NCBI GenBank assembly: GCA_949294185.1
Contig: CASFGA010000011.1
Span: 147,098-211,097 of the forward strand
Source: an uncultured Bacteroides sp.
GTDB taxonomy: Bacteria; Bacteroidota; Bacteroidia; Bacteroidales; Bacteroidaceae
Direction: 5' to 3'
Length of the DNA stretch: 64,000 nucleotides
Program-made: the position numbers and the translations under genes
Notes under the pieces: generated by a model
What the model was told of the DNA's origin: nothing
The model's database searches: none
Seen by the model: only the letters and a program-made list of their open reading frames with translations
In this document: one piece after another, positions 47,713 through 56,471 of the stretch
Layout: each line of letters starts with the position of its first letter
Numbering within the stretch: position 1 is the first letter of the stretch

Positions 47713-49218
47713 ATGACTATGTTACGTAAAATCAGACTGACACTGGCCGTCGTGTCGTTTGCGATGGTTACACTTTTGTTTCTTGACTTTACCGGCACAT
47801 TGCATACATGGTTTGGGTGGATTGCAAAGATTCAGTTCCTGCCGGCCTTGTTTGCATTGAATGTCGGAATCGTTGTATTTCTTTTGTTGCTTACCGTGAT
47901 TTGCGGGCGTATCTATTGCTCGGTTATCTGTCCGTTGGGAGTCTTCCAGGATATCATTTCATGGATAAGTGCAAGGCGTAAGGGGAAAAAGCATCGTTTC
48001 TCATATTCGCCGGCCATAACATGGCTGCGCTATGCCGTGTTGGCCTTGTTTGTCATTGCCTGCATCGTGGGGGTGGGGGCTTTTGTGGCCTTGCTTGCTC
48101 CTTACAGTTCGTATGGGCGCATTGCCTCAAACCTGTTTGCTCCGTTCTGGCTGTGGGGGAACAATGTGCTGGCTTATCTGGCCGAGCGTGCCGACAGTTA
48201 TGCTTTCTATGAAACAGAGGTGTGGATTAAGAGTGTGCCTACGTTCATCATTGCAGTTGCTACGTTTGCCGTACTGGTTGTCTTGGCTTGGCGTAACGGG
48301 CGCACCTATTGCAATACGATTTGTCCGGTGGGAACGCTGTTGGGGATAGTTTCGCGCCATTCGTTTTTCCGTCCGGTGATTGATGCGGAGAAATGCCGCA
48401 ACTGCCGTTTGTGCGAGAAGAAGTGCAAGGCTTCCTGCATTGATATAAAGAATCATCATATTGACTACAGCCGTTGTGTAACGTGCATGGACTGTCTGGA
48501 TGCCTGTAAGCATGGCGCGCTTCACTATGAATCTCGCTGGAAGAAAAAGCAGCCGGCGGCTTCCGTGCCTCAATCTGAAGTTAAGGCCGATGCTTCGCGC
48601 CGCTCGTTTCTGACGGTAGCTGCGATGATGACAGCCGGTTCGGTGCTGCATGCCCAGGAAAAGAAGGTCGATGGTGGCCTCGCGCCGATTATAGACAAGA
48701 AGAAGCCGAAGCGGATAACGCCGATATTGCCTCCGGGAGCAAGGGACAAACGCCATTTTGCCCAGCACTGCACGGCATGCCAACTGTGTGTGTCCGCTTG
48801 TCCGAACGGCGTGTTGCGCCCTTCTACCGATCTCGCAAGGTTTATGCAGCCTGAAATGTCGTATGAGCGCGGGTATTGCCGGCCGGAGTGCGGGCGTTGC
48901 GCTGAAGTATGTCCTACGGGCGCCATTGATTTGAAGTCGTTGGCCGATAAGGTTTCTACCCAGATAGGCCATGCGGTATTCGTTAAAGAACTCTGTGTGG
49001 TGCAGCGTGACGGAGTTTCTTGCGGCAACTGCGAGCGTCATTGTCCTACCGGAGCCATTCAGATGGTGCCGGAAAATCCGGATGACCCGGATTCTCCGAA
49101 ATTTCCTGTAGTAAATGTAGAGACTTGCATTGGATGCGGAGCGTGTGAAAACCTTTGTCCGTCCCGTCCGTTCAGTGCCATCTATGTGGAAGGTCATGAA
49201 CGGCAGCGGTTTGTTTAA
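47713..49218 (+). CDS. NapH/NapG-like fusion: membrane quinol-oxidising Fe-S protein with internal Tat-type segment
   Basis: The start is 47713 or 47719 (MTMLRKIRLTLAVV). About 500 residues fall into two parts. Residues 1-285 are NapH-like: several membrane helices, the CxxxCPxG motifs (RIYCSVICPLGVFQD and RTYCNTICPVGTLLG) and two 4Fe-4S clusters (CRNCRLCEKKC, CVTCMDCLDAC). Then SRRSFLTVAAMMTAGSVLHA (about residues 295-315) reads like a twin-arginine signal inside the chain, and residues 340-500 hold further ferredoxin clusters (CTACQLCVSACPNG, CGRCAEVCPTG, CGNCERHCPTG, CIGCGACENLCPS), as in NapG. It should oxidise quinol and pass electrons to a periplasmic partner, for which the next gene is the natural candidate. 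Confidence 0.85.
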   Translation: MTMLRKIRLTLAVVSFAMVTLLFLDFTGTLHTWFGWIAKIQFLPALFALNVGIVVFLLLLTVICGRIYCSVICPLGVFQDIISWISARRKGKKHRFSYSPAITWLRYAVLALFVIACIVGVGAFVALLAPYSSYGRIASNLFAPFWLWGNNVLAYLAERADSYAFYETEVWIKSVPTFIIAVATFAVLVVLAWRNGRTYCNTICPVGTLLGIVSRHSFFRPVIDAEKCRNCRLCEKKCKASCIDIKNHHIDYSRCVTCMDCLDACKHGALHYESRWKKKQPAASVPQSEVKADASRRSFLTVAAMMTAGSVLHAQEKKVDGGLAPIIDKKKPKRITPILPPGARDKRHFAQHCTACQLCVSACPNGVLRPSTDLARFMQPEMSYERGYCRPECGRCAEVCPTGAIDLKSLADKVSTQIGHAVFVKELCVVQRDGVSCGNCERHCPTGAIQMVPENPDDPDSPKFPVVNVETCIGCGACENLCPSRPFSAIYVEGHERQRFV

Positions 49219-49240
49219 TGATAACCAAGTGGAGTGCGTT

Positions 49241-50620
49241 ATGGAAAAAAAGAAAAACAACTCAATAAATCGTAGAGACTTTATAAAGATTGTAGGTATC
49301 AGCACGGCGGCGATGGGCGGTCTGCTGCCGGGATGTGCGTCGAAAGATGAGACGGGGGATGCGGCAGGCACGAAAAAGGCGGGAAGCGGCGAGATGACTT
49401 ACCGCACGGCCGACTGTGGAGACAAGGTTTCCCTGTTGGGATATGGCTGTATGCGTTGGCCAACGCTGCCATCACCGGCAAAAGACGGCAATGTAATCGA
49501 TCAGGAAGCGGTCAATGAACTGGTAGATTATGCTATCGCCCACGGTGTGACCTATTTTGATACATCTCCGGTGTATATGCAAGGGTGGTCGGAAAAGTCG
49601 ACAGGTATAGCCCTGAAGCGTCATCCCCGCGAAAAATGGCAGATTGCTACCAAACTGTCTAACTTTGCCAATTATACGAGAGAGAATTCCATTGCCATGT
49701 ATCGGAAATCATTTGAGGATTTGCAGGTAGACTGTATAGATTATTATCTGCTTCACTCTATCGGGAACGGAGGAATCGAGACTTTCCGTGCCCGGTATAT
49801 TGACAACGGTGTATTGGATTTCTTGATGGAAGAGCGGAAAGCAGGGCGTATCCGCAATTTGGGCTTTTCTTTCCACGGCACTCAGGCGGTTTTCGATGAA
49901 GTGCTTGCCATGCACGAGAAGGTTCACTGGGATTTTGTCCAGATCCAGCTGAATTATTCTGATTGGCGTCATGCCAGTAGGGGGAATGTGAACGCTGAAT
50001 ATCTGTATGGCGAATTGGTCAAGCGGAATATTCAGTCTGTCATAATGGAGCCGTTGTTGGGCGGACGCCTTTCCCGGCTTCCCGATCACATCATTGCGCG
50101 CCTCAAACAGCGCCGTCCGGACGACAGCGTGGCTTCGTGGGCTTTCCGTTTCGCAGGTTCCCCTGATAAGGTTCTTACCGTTTTGAGCGGAATGACTTAT
50201 AAAGAACATTTGATGGATAATCTGCGTACTTATTCTCCGCTGATTCCTTTAAAGGAAGATGACTATACCTTCTTGGAAGAAACGGCTCAGCTGATGCTGA
50301 AATATCCCACCATTCCGTGCAATGACTGTCAGTATTGCATGCCTTGCCCTTATGGCATTGACATTCCAGGTGTGTTGCTTCATTATAATAAATGTGTAAA
50401 TGAGGGAAACATTCCGAAAAGCCGTCAGGATGAGAATTATCGTGAAGCGCGCCGTGCTTTTCTGGTAGGATATGACCGTAGTGTTCCGAAGCTTCGCCAG
50501 GCCAATCACTGCATCGGCTGTGAGACATGTAATCCGCATTGTCCCCAAAATATAGATATCCCTAAAGAATTGCATCGCATTGATGAATTTGTAGAGCAGT
50601 TGAAGCAGGAGACACTGTAA
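49241..50620 (+). CDS. Tat-exported aldo/keto reductase lipoprotein with 4Fe-4S domain
   Basis: The ATG at 49241 gives a twin-arginine signal (SINRRDFIKIVGIS) ending in a lipobox (LLPGC, Cys32), so it is probably a Tat-exported lipoprotein. The aldo/keto reductase barrel follows: TYFDTSPVYMQGWSE (catalytic Asp and Tyr), IATKLSNFANY (Lys) and YLLHSIGNGG (His). The C-terminal third has two ferredoxin-like cysteine sets (CNDCQYCMPCPYGIDIPG and CIGCETCNPHCPQNIDIPKE). A cytoplasmic NADPH supply is not available outside, so the Fe-S clusters may feed electrons instead (inference). It follows the NapH/NapG-like gene after 22 nt and is cotranscribed with it. Confidence 0.87.
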   Translation: MEKKKNNSINRRDFIKIVGISTAAMGGLLPGCASKDETGDAAGTKKAGSGEMTYRTADCGDKVSLLGYGCMRWPTLPSPAKDGNVIDQEAVNELVDYAIAHGVTYFDTSPVYMQGWSEKSTGIALKRHPREKWQIATKLSNFANYTRENSIAMYRKSFEDLQVDCIDYYLLHSIGNGGIETFRARYIDNGVLDFLMEERKAGRIRNLGFSFHGTQAVFDEVLAMHEKVHWDFVQIQLNYSDWRHASRGNVNAEYLYGELVKRNIQSVIMEPLLGGRLSRLPDHIIARLKQRRPDDSVASWAFRFAGSPDKVLTVLSGMTYKEHLMDNLRTYSPLIPLKEDDYTFLEETAQLMLKYPTIPCNDCQYCMPCPYGIDIPGVLLHYNKCVNEGNIPKSRQDENYREARRAFLVGYDRSVPKLRQANHCIGCETCNPHCPQNIDIPKELHRIDEFVEQLKQETL

Positions 50621-50672
50621 GGTTTTCTTTGCTTCTCCGTGTGGCAGTGTCAGATTAAAATGAAGTTACAGG

Positions 50673-50740
50673 ACAACCGCAATTGCTACGAAGCCTGAAC
50701 GTATACAGTCAGGGTTCGTGGCAACTGCGGTTGTTTTTTA
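50673..50740. terminator. Bidirectional terminator between convergent genes
   Basis: acaaccgca (50673-50681) pairs with tgcggttgt (50726-50734), and the stem continues inward with bulges. A T run follows on the plus strand. Confidence 0.8.
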
Positions 50741-50767
50741 TCCCGTTTTAAGGAAATTTTCGGGAAA

Positions 50768-51256
50768 TTATTTCAACAGTTTGCCCTTTGCGCTTATCTC
50801 CAATATGTCAAGGCGGATGATTTCTGTGCGGTGAAAAGATTTGTTGGCATATTCGATGCCTCTTATCTTGTCGTTTGGACAATATTTGCTCAGCAGCCAC
50901 GAGAGGGCAGACATGCGTTCCGCCTCATGCAAGCTATGGTGGGCTGTGCAGCGCAATATGACGCTTTCATATTCTGTAGTGAATTTTTCGGGAATGACCT
51001 GGGTCTGTCCTACAACGCAGAACGATACATTGGGACATGCGTCTATGCATCTTAACTTGCGGCCTATAGGAGCGCAATGGATATAGATGGAGTTTCCGCG
51101 ATCCCATACATAGCTTATAGGTATCCCGTATGCTCCTTCTCCGCTTTCATCCTTCATGGAAAGTATGCCGTATTCCCCTTTCTGTAAGATTTCGAATGCC
51201 CGTTTTTCATCCAGCAAACGGTCTTGACGACGTATTTGTGTGTTGTCGAATTTCAT
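50768..51256 (-). CDS. PPOX-fold flavoprotein (NimA-like)
   Basis: The 162-residue protein has the split-barrel fold of the pyridoxamine 5'-phosphate oxidase superfamily in the NimA-like version: RQDRLLDEKRAFEILQKGEYGILSM at the start, GIPISYVWDRGNSIYIHCAPIGRKLRCI and PNVSFCVVGQTQVIPEKFTTEYESVIL in the middle. Such proteins bind FMN and reduce small substrates; some Nim proteins inactivate nitroimidazoles, but sequence alone does not show that here. It is downstream of an iron alcohol dehydrogenase (9-nt gap) and is probably cotranscribed. Confidence 0.85.
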   Translation of the reverse strand: MKFDNTQIRRQDRLLDEKRAFEILQKGEYGILSMKDESGEGAYGIPISYVWDRGNSIYIHCAPIGRKLRCIDACPNVSFCVVGQTQVIPEKFTTEYESVILRCTAHHSLHEAERMSALSWLLSKYCPNDKIRGIEYANKSFHRTEIIRLDILEISAKGKLLK

Positions 51257-51265
51257 ATCCCAGTA

Positions 51266-52447
51266 TTATTTTTGTTGGTTGGCTATTTCGTAGATTTTGC
51301 GGCTTGCCTTGCTGTCAAGCGGGAAATAGTTCCCTACACGTTCTCCCTTGTTTTCGTGGAATTTCTTTACCAGGAGGTCGATGTCCGGATGCTCTATGCC
51401 AAGTTCTTTGAATGTGACAGGCATTCCGATAGAGTGGAGAAAACTTTTCAGTCGGCTGACTCCTTCGAGCGACATTGTGCGAAGGTCTCCGCTTTCGGGC
51501 ACATCCCAGACGCGGACTGCATATTGTGCTGTTTTTTTTGCATGATGGTCTGCCATGTAGGTAAGCCATGCGGGAAAGATGACAGCCAGTCCGGCTCCAT
51601 GTGTTACATTGTAAAGAGCGCTGACTTCATGCTCCAGAAAATGAGAAGACCAGTCTTCCTCACATCCCACTCCGCATGTTCCGTTGTGCGCAATCATGCC
51701 TGCCCACATCAGGTTGGCGCGTGCACCGTAGTCGGACGGATTGTTCATTACGCGTGCAGCTTCGTGGATAATAGCTTTCAGCGTGCCTTCGCACATGCGG
51801 TCGGGCACTTCTGTATCTTCTGTATTGGTAAAGTAGCGTTCCATAATGTGCGCCATCATGTCGGTTATTCCGCATGCCGTCTGCCAGGCAGGCAAAGTGT
51901 AAGTCAGCTCAGGATTCATCACGGCGAATGCCGGACGCAGCAGTTCGGGTGTGCGCAGGCTTAATTTTTTGAGCCCGTCAAGCTTGGTAATGACCGAGTT
52001 TCCAGAGCCTTCGCTTCCGGCGGCAGGAATTGTAAGCACTACACCTATGCGGAGAGCTTCTTGTGGAACGGCATGCCCGATGTAAAAATCCCAGAAATCT
52101 CCTTCATAGGGAATGCCCGCAGCTATAGCTTTTGCCGTGTCGATAACGGAACCTCCCCCTACAGGAAGCAAGAAGTCTACTTGTTCGCGGCGGCCTAACT
52201 CAATGCCTTCGTATACTTTCGGATCGGTAGGATTAGGCTGGATTCCTCCTAACTCTACGTGGATGATGCCCGCCTTGTCAAGCAGGTCTTTTATCCGTTG
52301 CAGCAATCCGCTGCGGATTACACTTCCTCCCCCGTATACGATTAATGCTTTTGTTCCATGATATTTTTTTATCAGTTCTCCGGTTTTCTTTTCCGTATCT
52401 TTTCCGAAAACAAACTCTGTCGGACTATAAAAAGTAAAGTTATTCAT
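51266..52447 (-). CDS. Iron-containing alcohol dehydrogenase (YqhD-like)
   Basis: The 393-residue protein has the family nucleotide motif PVGGGSVIDTAKAIAAG (about residues 97-113) and the iron ligands: ITDMMAHIMERYF (Asp, His) and HFLEHEVSALYNVTHGAGLAVIFPAWL (two His). It begins FTFYSPTEFVFGK, typical of the YqhD/BdhA branch, which reduces aldehydes or butanal with NADPH. It leads a two-gene unit with the Nim-like flavoprotein. Its promoter is nearly back to back with that of fhs. Confidence 0.93.
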   Translation of the reverse strand: MNNFTFYSPTEFVFGKDTEKKTGELIKKYHGTKALIVYGGGSVIRSGLLQRIKDLLDKAGIIHVELGGIQPNPTDPKVYEGIELGRREQVDFLLPVGGGSVIDTAKAIAAGIPYEGDFWDFYIGHAVPQEALRIGVVLTIPAAGSEGSGNSVITKLDGLKKLSLRTPELLRPAFAVMNPELTYTLPAWQTACGITDMMAHIMERYFTNTEDTEVPDRMCEGTLKAIIHEAARVMNNPSDYGARANLMWAGMIAHNGTCGVGCEEDWSSHFLEHEVSALYNVTHGAGLAVIFPAWLTYMADHHAKKTAQYAVRVWDVPESGDLRTMSLEGVSRLKSFLHSIGMPVTFKELGIEHPDIDLLVKKFHENKGERVGNYFPLDSKASRKIYEIANQQK

Positions 52448-52499
52448 ATTCGGTTTAAATTATCAGGTACTATAATATGTATCATTCATCGGTTTCTCG

Positions 52500-52507
52500 C
52501 AAAGTTA
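52500..52507 (-). promoter_or_regulatory. -7 element of the iron alcohol dehydrogenase gene
   Basis: The minus strand reads TAACTTTG, 52 bases before the ATG at 52447. It is only 12 bp from the divergent fhs -7 element. Confidence 0.6.
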
Positions 52508-52519
52508 GAGTTTTTTTCT

Positions 52520-52527
52520 TACCTTTG
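52520..52527 (+). promoter_or_regulatory. -7 element of fhs
   Basis: TACCTTTG lies 28 bases before the fhs ATG. Confidence 0.6.
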
Positions 52528-52555
52528 TACTTCAATTCATTAAAAGTTTAAATGC

Positions 52556-54223
52556 ATGAAATCAGATATTGAAATAGCACGCAGCATTGAGCTGACTAAA
52601 ATCAAGCAGGTAGCCCGTGATTATGATATACCCGTAGATGAAATTTCAAACTATGGCCGTTATATAGCCAAGGTTCCTGAAAGCTTGATTGACGAGGAGA
52701 AGGTCAAGCGGAGTAACCTAATATTGGTGACAGCCATTACACCGACCAAAGCCGGCATCGGAAAGACTACTGTGTCTATCGGCTTAGCGTTGGGATTGAA
52801 TAAGATTGGGAAGAAGGCCATCTGCGCGCTTCGTGAGCCTTCATTAGGCCCGTGTTTTGGTATGAAGGGAGGAGCTGCAGGAGGCGGTTACGCTCAAGTG
52901 CTTCCGATGGACAAGATAAACCTTCACTTTACGGGTGACTTCCATGCCATCACTTCGGCTCATAACATGATAGCGGCTTTGCTTGATAATTATATGTATC
53001 AGAACCGTGATAATGGTTTCGCTTTGAAGGAGGTGCTTTGGAATCGCGTGCTTGATGTGAACGATCGGGGATTACGTTACATTGTTACCGGACTTGGAGG
53101 TAAATCAAACGGCATTATGCGTGAATCAAGTTTTGATATAACGCCGGCTTCGGAGATAATGGCTATTCTTTGTCTGGCAAGGGGAGAGGCAGACTTGCGC
53201 CGCCGGATTGAGAACATCTTGTTGGGATTTACGGTTGATAACAAGCCTTTCACCGTAAAAGACTTGGGGGTGGCCGGTGCAATTACGGTGCTGCTGAAAG
53301 ACGCTTTGTCTCCTAATCTTGTACAGACTACCGAACATACGGCGGCATTTGTGCATGGCGGTCCGTTTGCCAATATAGCTCATGGATGTAATTCCGTATT
53401 GGCGACCAAACTGGCGATGACTTTCGGTGATTATGTAATAACAGAAGCAGGCTTCGGAGCAGACTTGGGTGCGGAAAAGTTTTATGATATAAAGTGTAGG
53501 AAAGCAGACTTGCAGCCTAAACTGACGGTTATCGTTGCGACTGCTCAAGGCTTGAAGATGCATGGTGGGGTAGAACTTGAGCAAATCAAGGAACCTAACA
53601 TGGAAGGTTTGAAGGAAGGGGTGAAAAACCTTGACAAGCATATAGAAAATCTCCGTTCGTTCGGACAGACCGTGGTGGTAGCCTTTAATCGCTATGCAAA
53701 TGATACGGATGAAGAAATAGAATTTGTTCGTCAGCATTGCGAGGAAATAGGAGTAGGGTTTGCCATAAACAATGCTTTCCTTGAAGGAGGAGACGGAGCG
53801 GTAGAGCTTGCCCGTTTGATTGTGGATACAATAGAGCAAAAGCCATCTGCACCGTTGTGCTTTGCGTATGAAGAAAATGACACAGTAGAAGAGAAAGTGA
53901 CGAAGATAGCGTGCAATCTGTATGGTGCCAAGCAGGTTTTGTTTGGTCCTGCCGCCCGGAAAAAATTGAAGATGATAGAAGAGCTGGGCTATACTCGGTT
54001 TCCTATCTGCATAGCCAAAACACAATACTCATTTTCAACAGATCCGAAGCAGTATGGTGTAGCTCAAGGGTTTAATTTTACAGTGCGTGATATTGTAATT
54101 AATGCTGGAGCAGAAATGTTAGTCATTATAGCCGGAGAGATTATGCGAATGCCCGGATTGCCGAAAGAGCCTCAGGCATTGCATATAGATATTGTGAATG
54201 GAGAAATAGAAGGATTATCGTAA
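52556..54223 (+). CDS. fhs: Formate-tetrahydrofolate ligase
   Basis: The 555-residue enzyme has the P-loop [25 protein letters not shown] (about residues 62-86), the [23 protein letters not shown] block, and [17 protein letters not shown]. It makes 10-formyl-THF from formate with ATP, linking formate to the one-carbon pool and to the partial gcvT at the window's left edge. Length is normal. A terminator follows, and then the composition drops sharply to AT-rich DNA. Confidence 0.97.
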   Translation: MKSDIEIARSIELTKIKQVARDYDIPVDEISNYGRYIAKVPESLIDEEKVKRSNLILVTAITPTKAGIGKTTVSIGLALGLNKIGKKAICALREPSLGPCFGMKGGAAGGGYAQVLPMDKINLHFTGDFHAITSAHNMIAALLDNYMYQNRDNGFALKEVLWNRVLDVNDRGLRYIVTGLGGKSNGIMRESSFDITPASEIMAILCLARGEADLRRRIENILLGFTVDNKPFTVKDLGVAGAITVLLKDALSPNLVQTTEHTAAFVHGGPFANIAHGCNSVLATKLAMTFGDYVITEAGFGADLGAEKFYDIKCRKADLQPKLTVIVATAQGLKMHGGVELEQIKEPNMEGLKEGVKNLDKHIENLRSFGQTVVVAFNRYANDTDEEIEFVRQHCEEIGVGFAINNAFLEGGDGAVELARLIVDTIEQKPSAPLCFAYEENDTVEEKVTKIACNLYGAKQVLFGPAARKKLKMIEELGYTRFPICIAKTQYSFSTDPKQYGVAQGFNFTVRDIVINAGAEMLVIIAGEIMRMPGLPKEPQALHIDIVNGEIEGLS

Positions 54224-54256
54224 CTCCGCAGATATATTATGGTAATTGTTGAAAAG

Positions 54257-54295
54257 AGGCTGTCTCAAATAAACTTTGAGATGGCCTTTTTTGTG
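54257..54295 (+). terminator. fhs terminator
   Basis: aggctgtctcaaa (54257-54269) pairs, with a G-U pair, with tttgagatggcct (54275-54287), and a T run follows. This marks the left limit of the AT-rich cassette. Confidence 0.8.
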
Positions 54296-54371
54296 TCTTC
54301 AAAAAAAATCGGGCAAGCCCTGACTGATTGTTTTTGTAGCCGGAAGATTTTATTTTCTCTATTTTTTATGA

Positions 54372-54379
54372 TATCTTTG
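54372..54379 (+). promoter_or_regulatory. -7 element of the helicase/DUF2290 cassette
   Basis: TATCTTTG is a perfect consensus 25 bases before the ATG at 54405, so the foreign cassette carries a host-compatible promoter. Confidence 0.55.
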
Positions 54380-54404
54380 TTTTTAAACCTTTAATGAATG
54401 AATT

Positions 54405-56471
54405 ATGAATGTAATAGCAGATGAAATAAAGTTAAAACAAGATGCTTTGGCATACCGAGTTTGTGAGAAAATTAAAGAATTAAAATTAGGTGATTCTGCT
54501 GTACTTTATTATAATTTCCCGTTATATCGTGGTGATTTGCCAGAAGATTTAATTCAAGCTCAATTATTATTGGCATCTCCAATATATGGAGTCTTATATT
54601 TTAAATGTATAGAATCAAATAGATATCTGACAGAAGATGAGGAAATTTATTTAGATAATCTGGATGTTAGTATTTTTAATCGCTTGAATAAACGTAGTGA
54701 GTTAAGAAAAACACGAAGAGAACTAAAATTCAATGTTGCTCCTATTATAGTTGCTGATAAAAATGAAATTGTAAATGATAAGAAGTATGTTTCTCTACCT
54801 AATCTAAAGCAAGCTATAGAAGATAATAAAACTACTGTATTAAATGACGATGAATTTAATATCTTGTTAAGTTGTATAGATGGGACTTCACGTCTAACAA
54901 CAAAAAAAGAACGTAAGACTTCTTTCAATGAAGAGTCGAATTTGAAAGCAGATATTTTGAATCGAATTCAAAACAAGGAAGCGGCTTTTGACTTGGAACA
55001 AAAAAAGGTCGCTTTAGTAACAATTGATGGACCTCAAAGAATAAGAGGATTAGCAGGCTCTGGCAAAACCATTATTTTAACTATGAAAGCCGCTTTATAT
55101 CACATGGCTCATCCTAATGAAGAAATATTATATACATATTATACAAAATCTTTATTTGGCCTAATTAAAAATTTAATAGAACGTTTTTACAGAGATTTTG
55201 CAGATAATAGAGAGCCTGACTGGAAAAAGATTCATATATTACATGGTTGGGGAGGGTTAGAGTTAGGAGGAGTATATTCAACAGCATGTACAGATAATGG
55301 TATTGAACCAATTACATATAATATTGCTAGATTACATTCGCCAAATCCGTTTGATTATGTCTGCCATTCTATTTTAGAAACGGGCAAAATTACACCTAAA
55401 TATGATTTGACATTAATCGATGAAGGTCAAGATTTTCCTGATCATTTTTATCAGTTGTGTTATGCTCTTTCGAAAGAAAAAAGAATTGTTTGGGCATATG
55501 ATGACTTTCAAAATATATTTGACATAAAACTGCAAGATGAAAAAGATACTTTTGGTAAAGATAAAGATGGGAAATATTTGGTTGATTTTTCAAAAAATGC
55601 TCATCCTCTCCAGGATATAGTTTTACATACTTGTTATAGAAATCCTCGAATTGCTTTGATAGCAGCTTTTTCCTTAGGGTTAGGTATATATAACACAAGG
55701 GTTTTACAACGTTTGGAAGATAATAATCATTGGGAACTGTTAGGATTTAAAGTTGAATCAGGAGAATCTAAGGTCGGAGATAAAATGATTATTTCACGTC
55801 CTATAGAACATACCCCTAACATAATAAATCAAGAATTAGGAATTTATACTATAGAAGTACAAGCTTTTAGTGATTATGCATCGGAATGTAGATATGTAGC
55901 TCAATGTATTACTAATGATATTCAAGAGCAAAAATTAAGGCCAGATGATATTTGTGTTATTTGCCTTGATAATAGAAACATAAAATCATATTATAGTTTA
56001 CTATCTAAAATGCTGATAAAAAACGGAATATCAACATTTAATCTCGTCGAAGCGCCTAATGCAAATAAACATTTCTTTTATGATAATTGTGTTACATTGT
56101 CAACAATTAACAAAGCAAAAGGCAATGAAGCTGGGATGGTCTATATTATAGGAGCTGATACAGTTTTTATAAATCGTGATAATGTTTTGTTAAGAAATAA
56201 ATTGTTTACAGCGATTACACGTACTAAAGGTTGGGTGACAATTACAGGAGGAGAGAAAATCAAATATTGTCTTGAAGAATTGAATAAATTAGAAAAAAAT
56301 GATTTCAAATTAATATTCACCCAACCAAGTAAAGAAACTACTAAAACTATTGAAAATGGAAGTCGAAATCAACAAAATCTGTTATTTGATGTGCAAGCAA
56401 AAATAGATCTTCTTATAAATAGTGGATTAAGCGTTGATGATATAATGCAATTTATTCAAAGGAAAAAATGA
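54405..56471 (+). CDS. SF1 UvrD-like (DEGQD) helicase of a two-gene cassette
   Basis: The 688-residue protein has all SF1 helicase motifs. I is IRGLAGSGKTIILTMKAAL (about residues 212-230), II is LTLIDEGQDFPDHFYQLCY, III is VWAYDDFQNIFD, IV-like is LHTCYRNPRIALIA, V is TLSTINKAKGNEAGMVYI, and VI is NKLFTAITRTKGWVTITGG. The first 200 residues precede the motor and are unassigned; PEDLIQAQLLLASPIYGVLYFKC recalls the (E/D)-D...V-x-x-K pattern of NERD nucleases but lacks the acidic residue of ExK. The gene is far more AT-rich than its neighbours (13 G/C in 60 at 55141-55200, against 33 in 60 at 53161-53220). It overlaps the next gene by 4 nt. I infer a defence-type role. Confidence 0.85.
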   Translation: MNVIADEIKLKQDALAYRVCEKIKELKLGDSAVLYYNFPLYRGDLPEDLIQAQLLLASPIYGVLYFKCIESNRYLTEDEEIYLDNLDVSIFNRLNKRSELRKTRRELKFNVAPIIVADKNEIVNDKKYVSLPNLKQAIEDNKTTVLNDDEFNILLSCIDGTSRLTTKKERKTSFNEESNLKADILNRIQNKEAAFDLEQKKVALVTIDGPQRIRGLAGSGKTIILTMKAALYHMAHPNEEILYTYYTKSLFGLIKNLIERFYRDFADNREPDWKKIHILHGWGGLELGGVYSTACTDNGIEPITYNIARLHSPNPFDYVCHSILETGKITPKYDLTLIDEGQDFPDHFYQLCYALSKEKRIVWAYDDFQNIFDIKLQDEKDTFGKDKDGKYLVDFSKNAHPLQDIVLHTCYRNPRIALIAAFSLGLGIYNTRVLQRLEDNNHWELLGFKVESGESKVGDKMIISRPIEHTPNIINQELGIYTIEVQAFSDYASECRYVAQCITNDIQEQKLRPDDICVICLDNRNIKSYYSLLSKMLIKNGISTFNLVEAPNANKHFFYDNCVTLSTINKAKGNEAGMVYIIGADTVFINRDNVLLRNKLFTAITRTKGWVTITGGEKIKYCLEELNKLEKNDFKLIFTQPSKETTKTIENGSRNQQNLLFDVQAKIDLLINSGLSVDDIMQFIQRKK

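Noticed and set aside
48127..49371. 414-codon minus-strand open frame opposite the NapH/NapG-like gene
   Set aside because: Antisense shadow of a Cys-motif-rich gene; the minus-strand translation has no recognisable domain.
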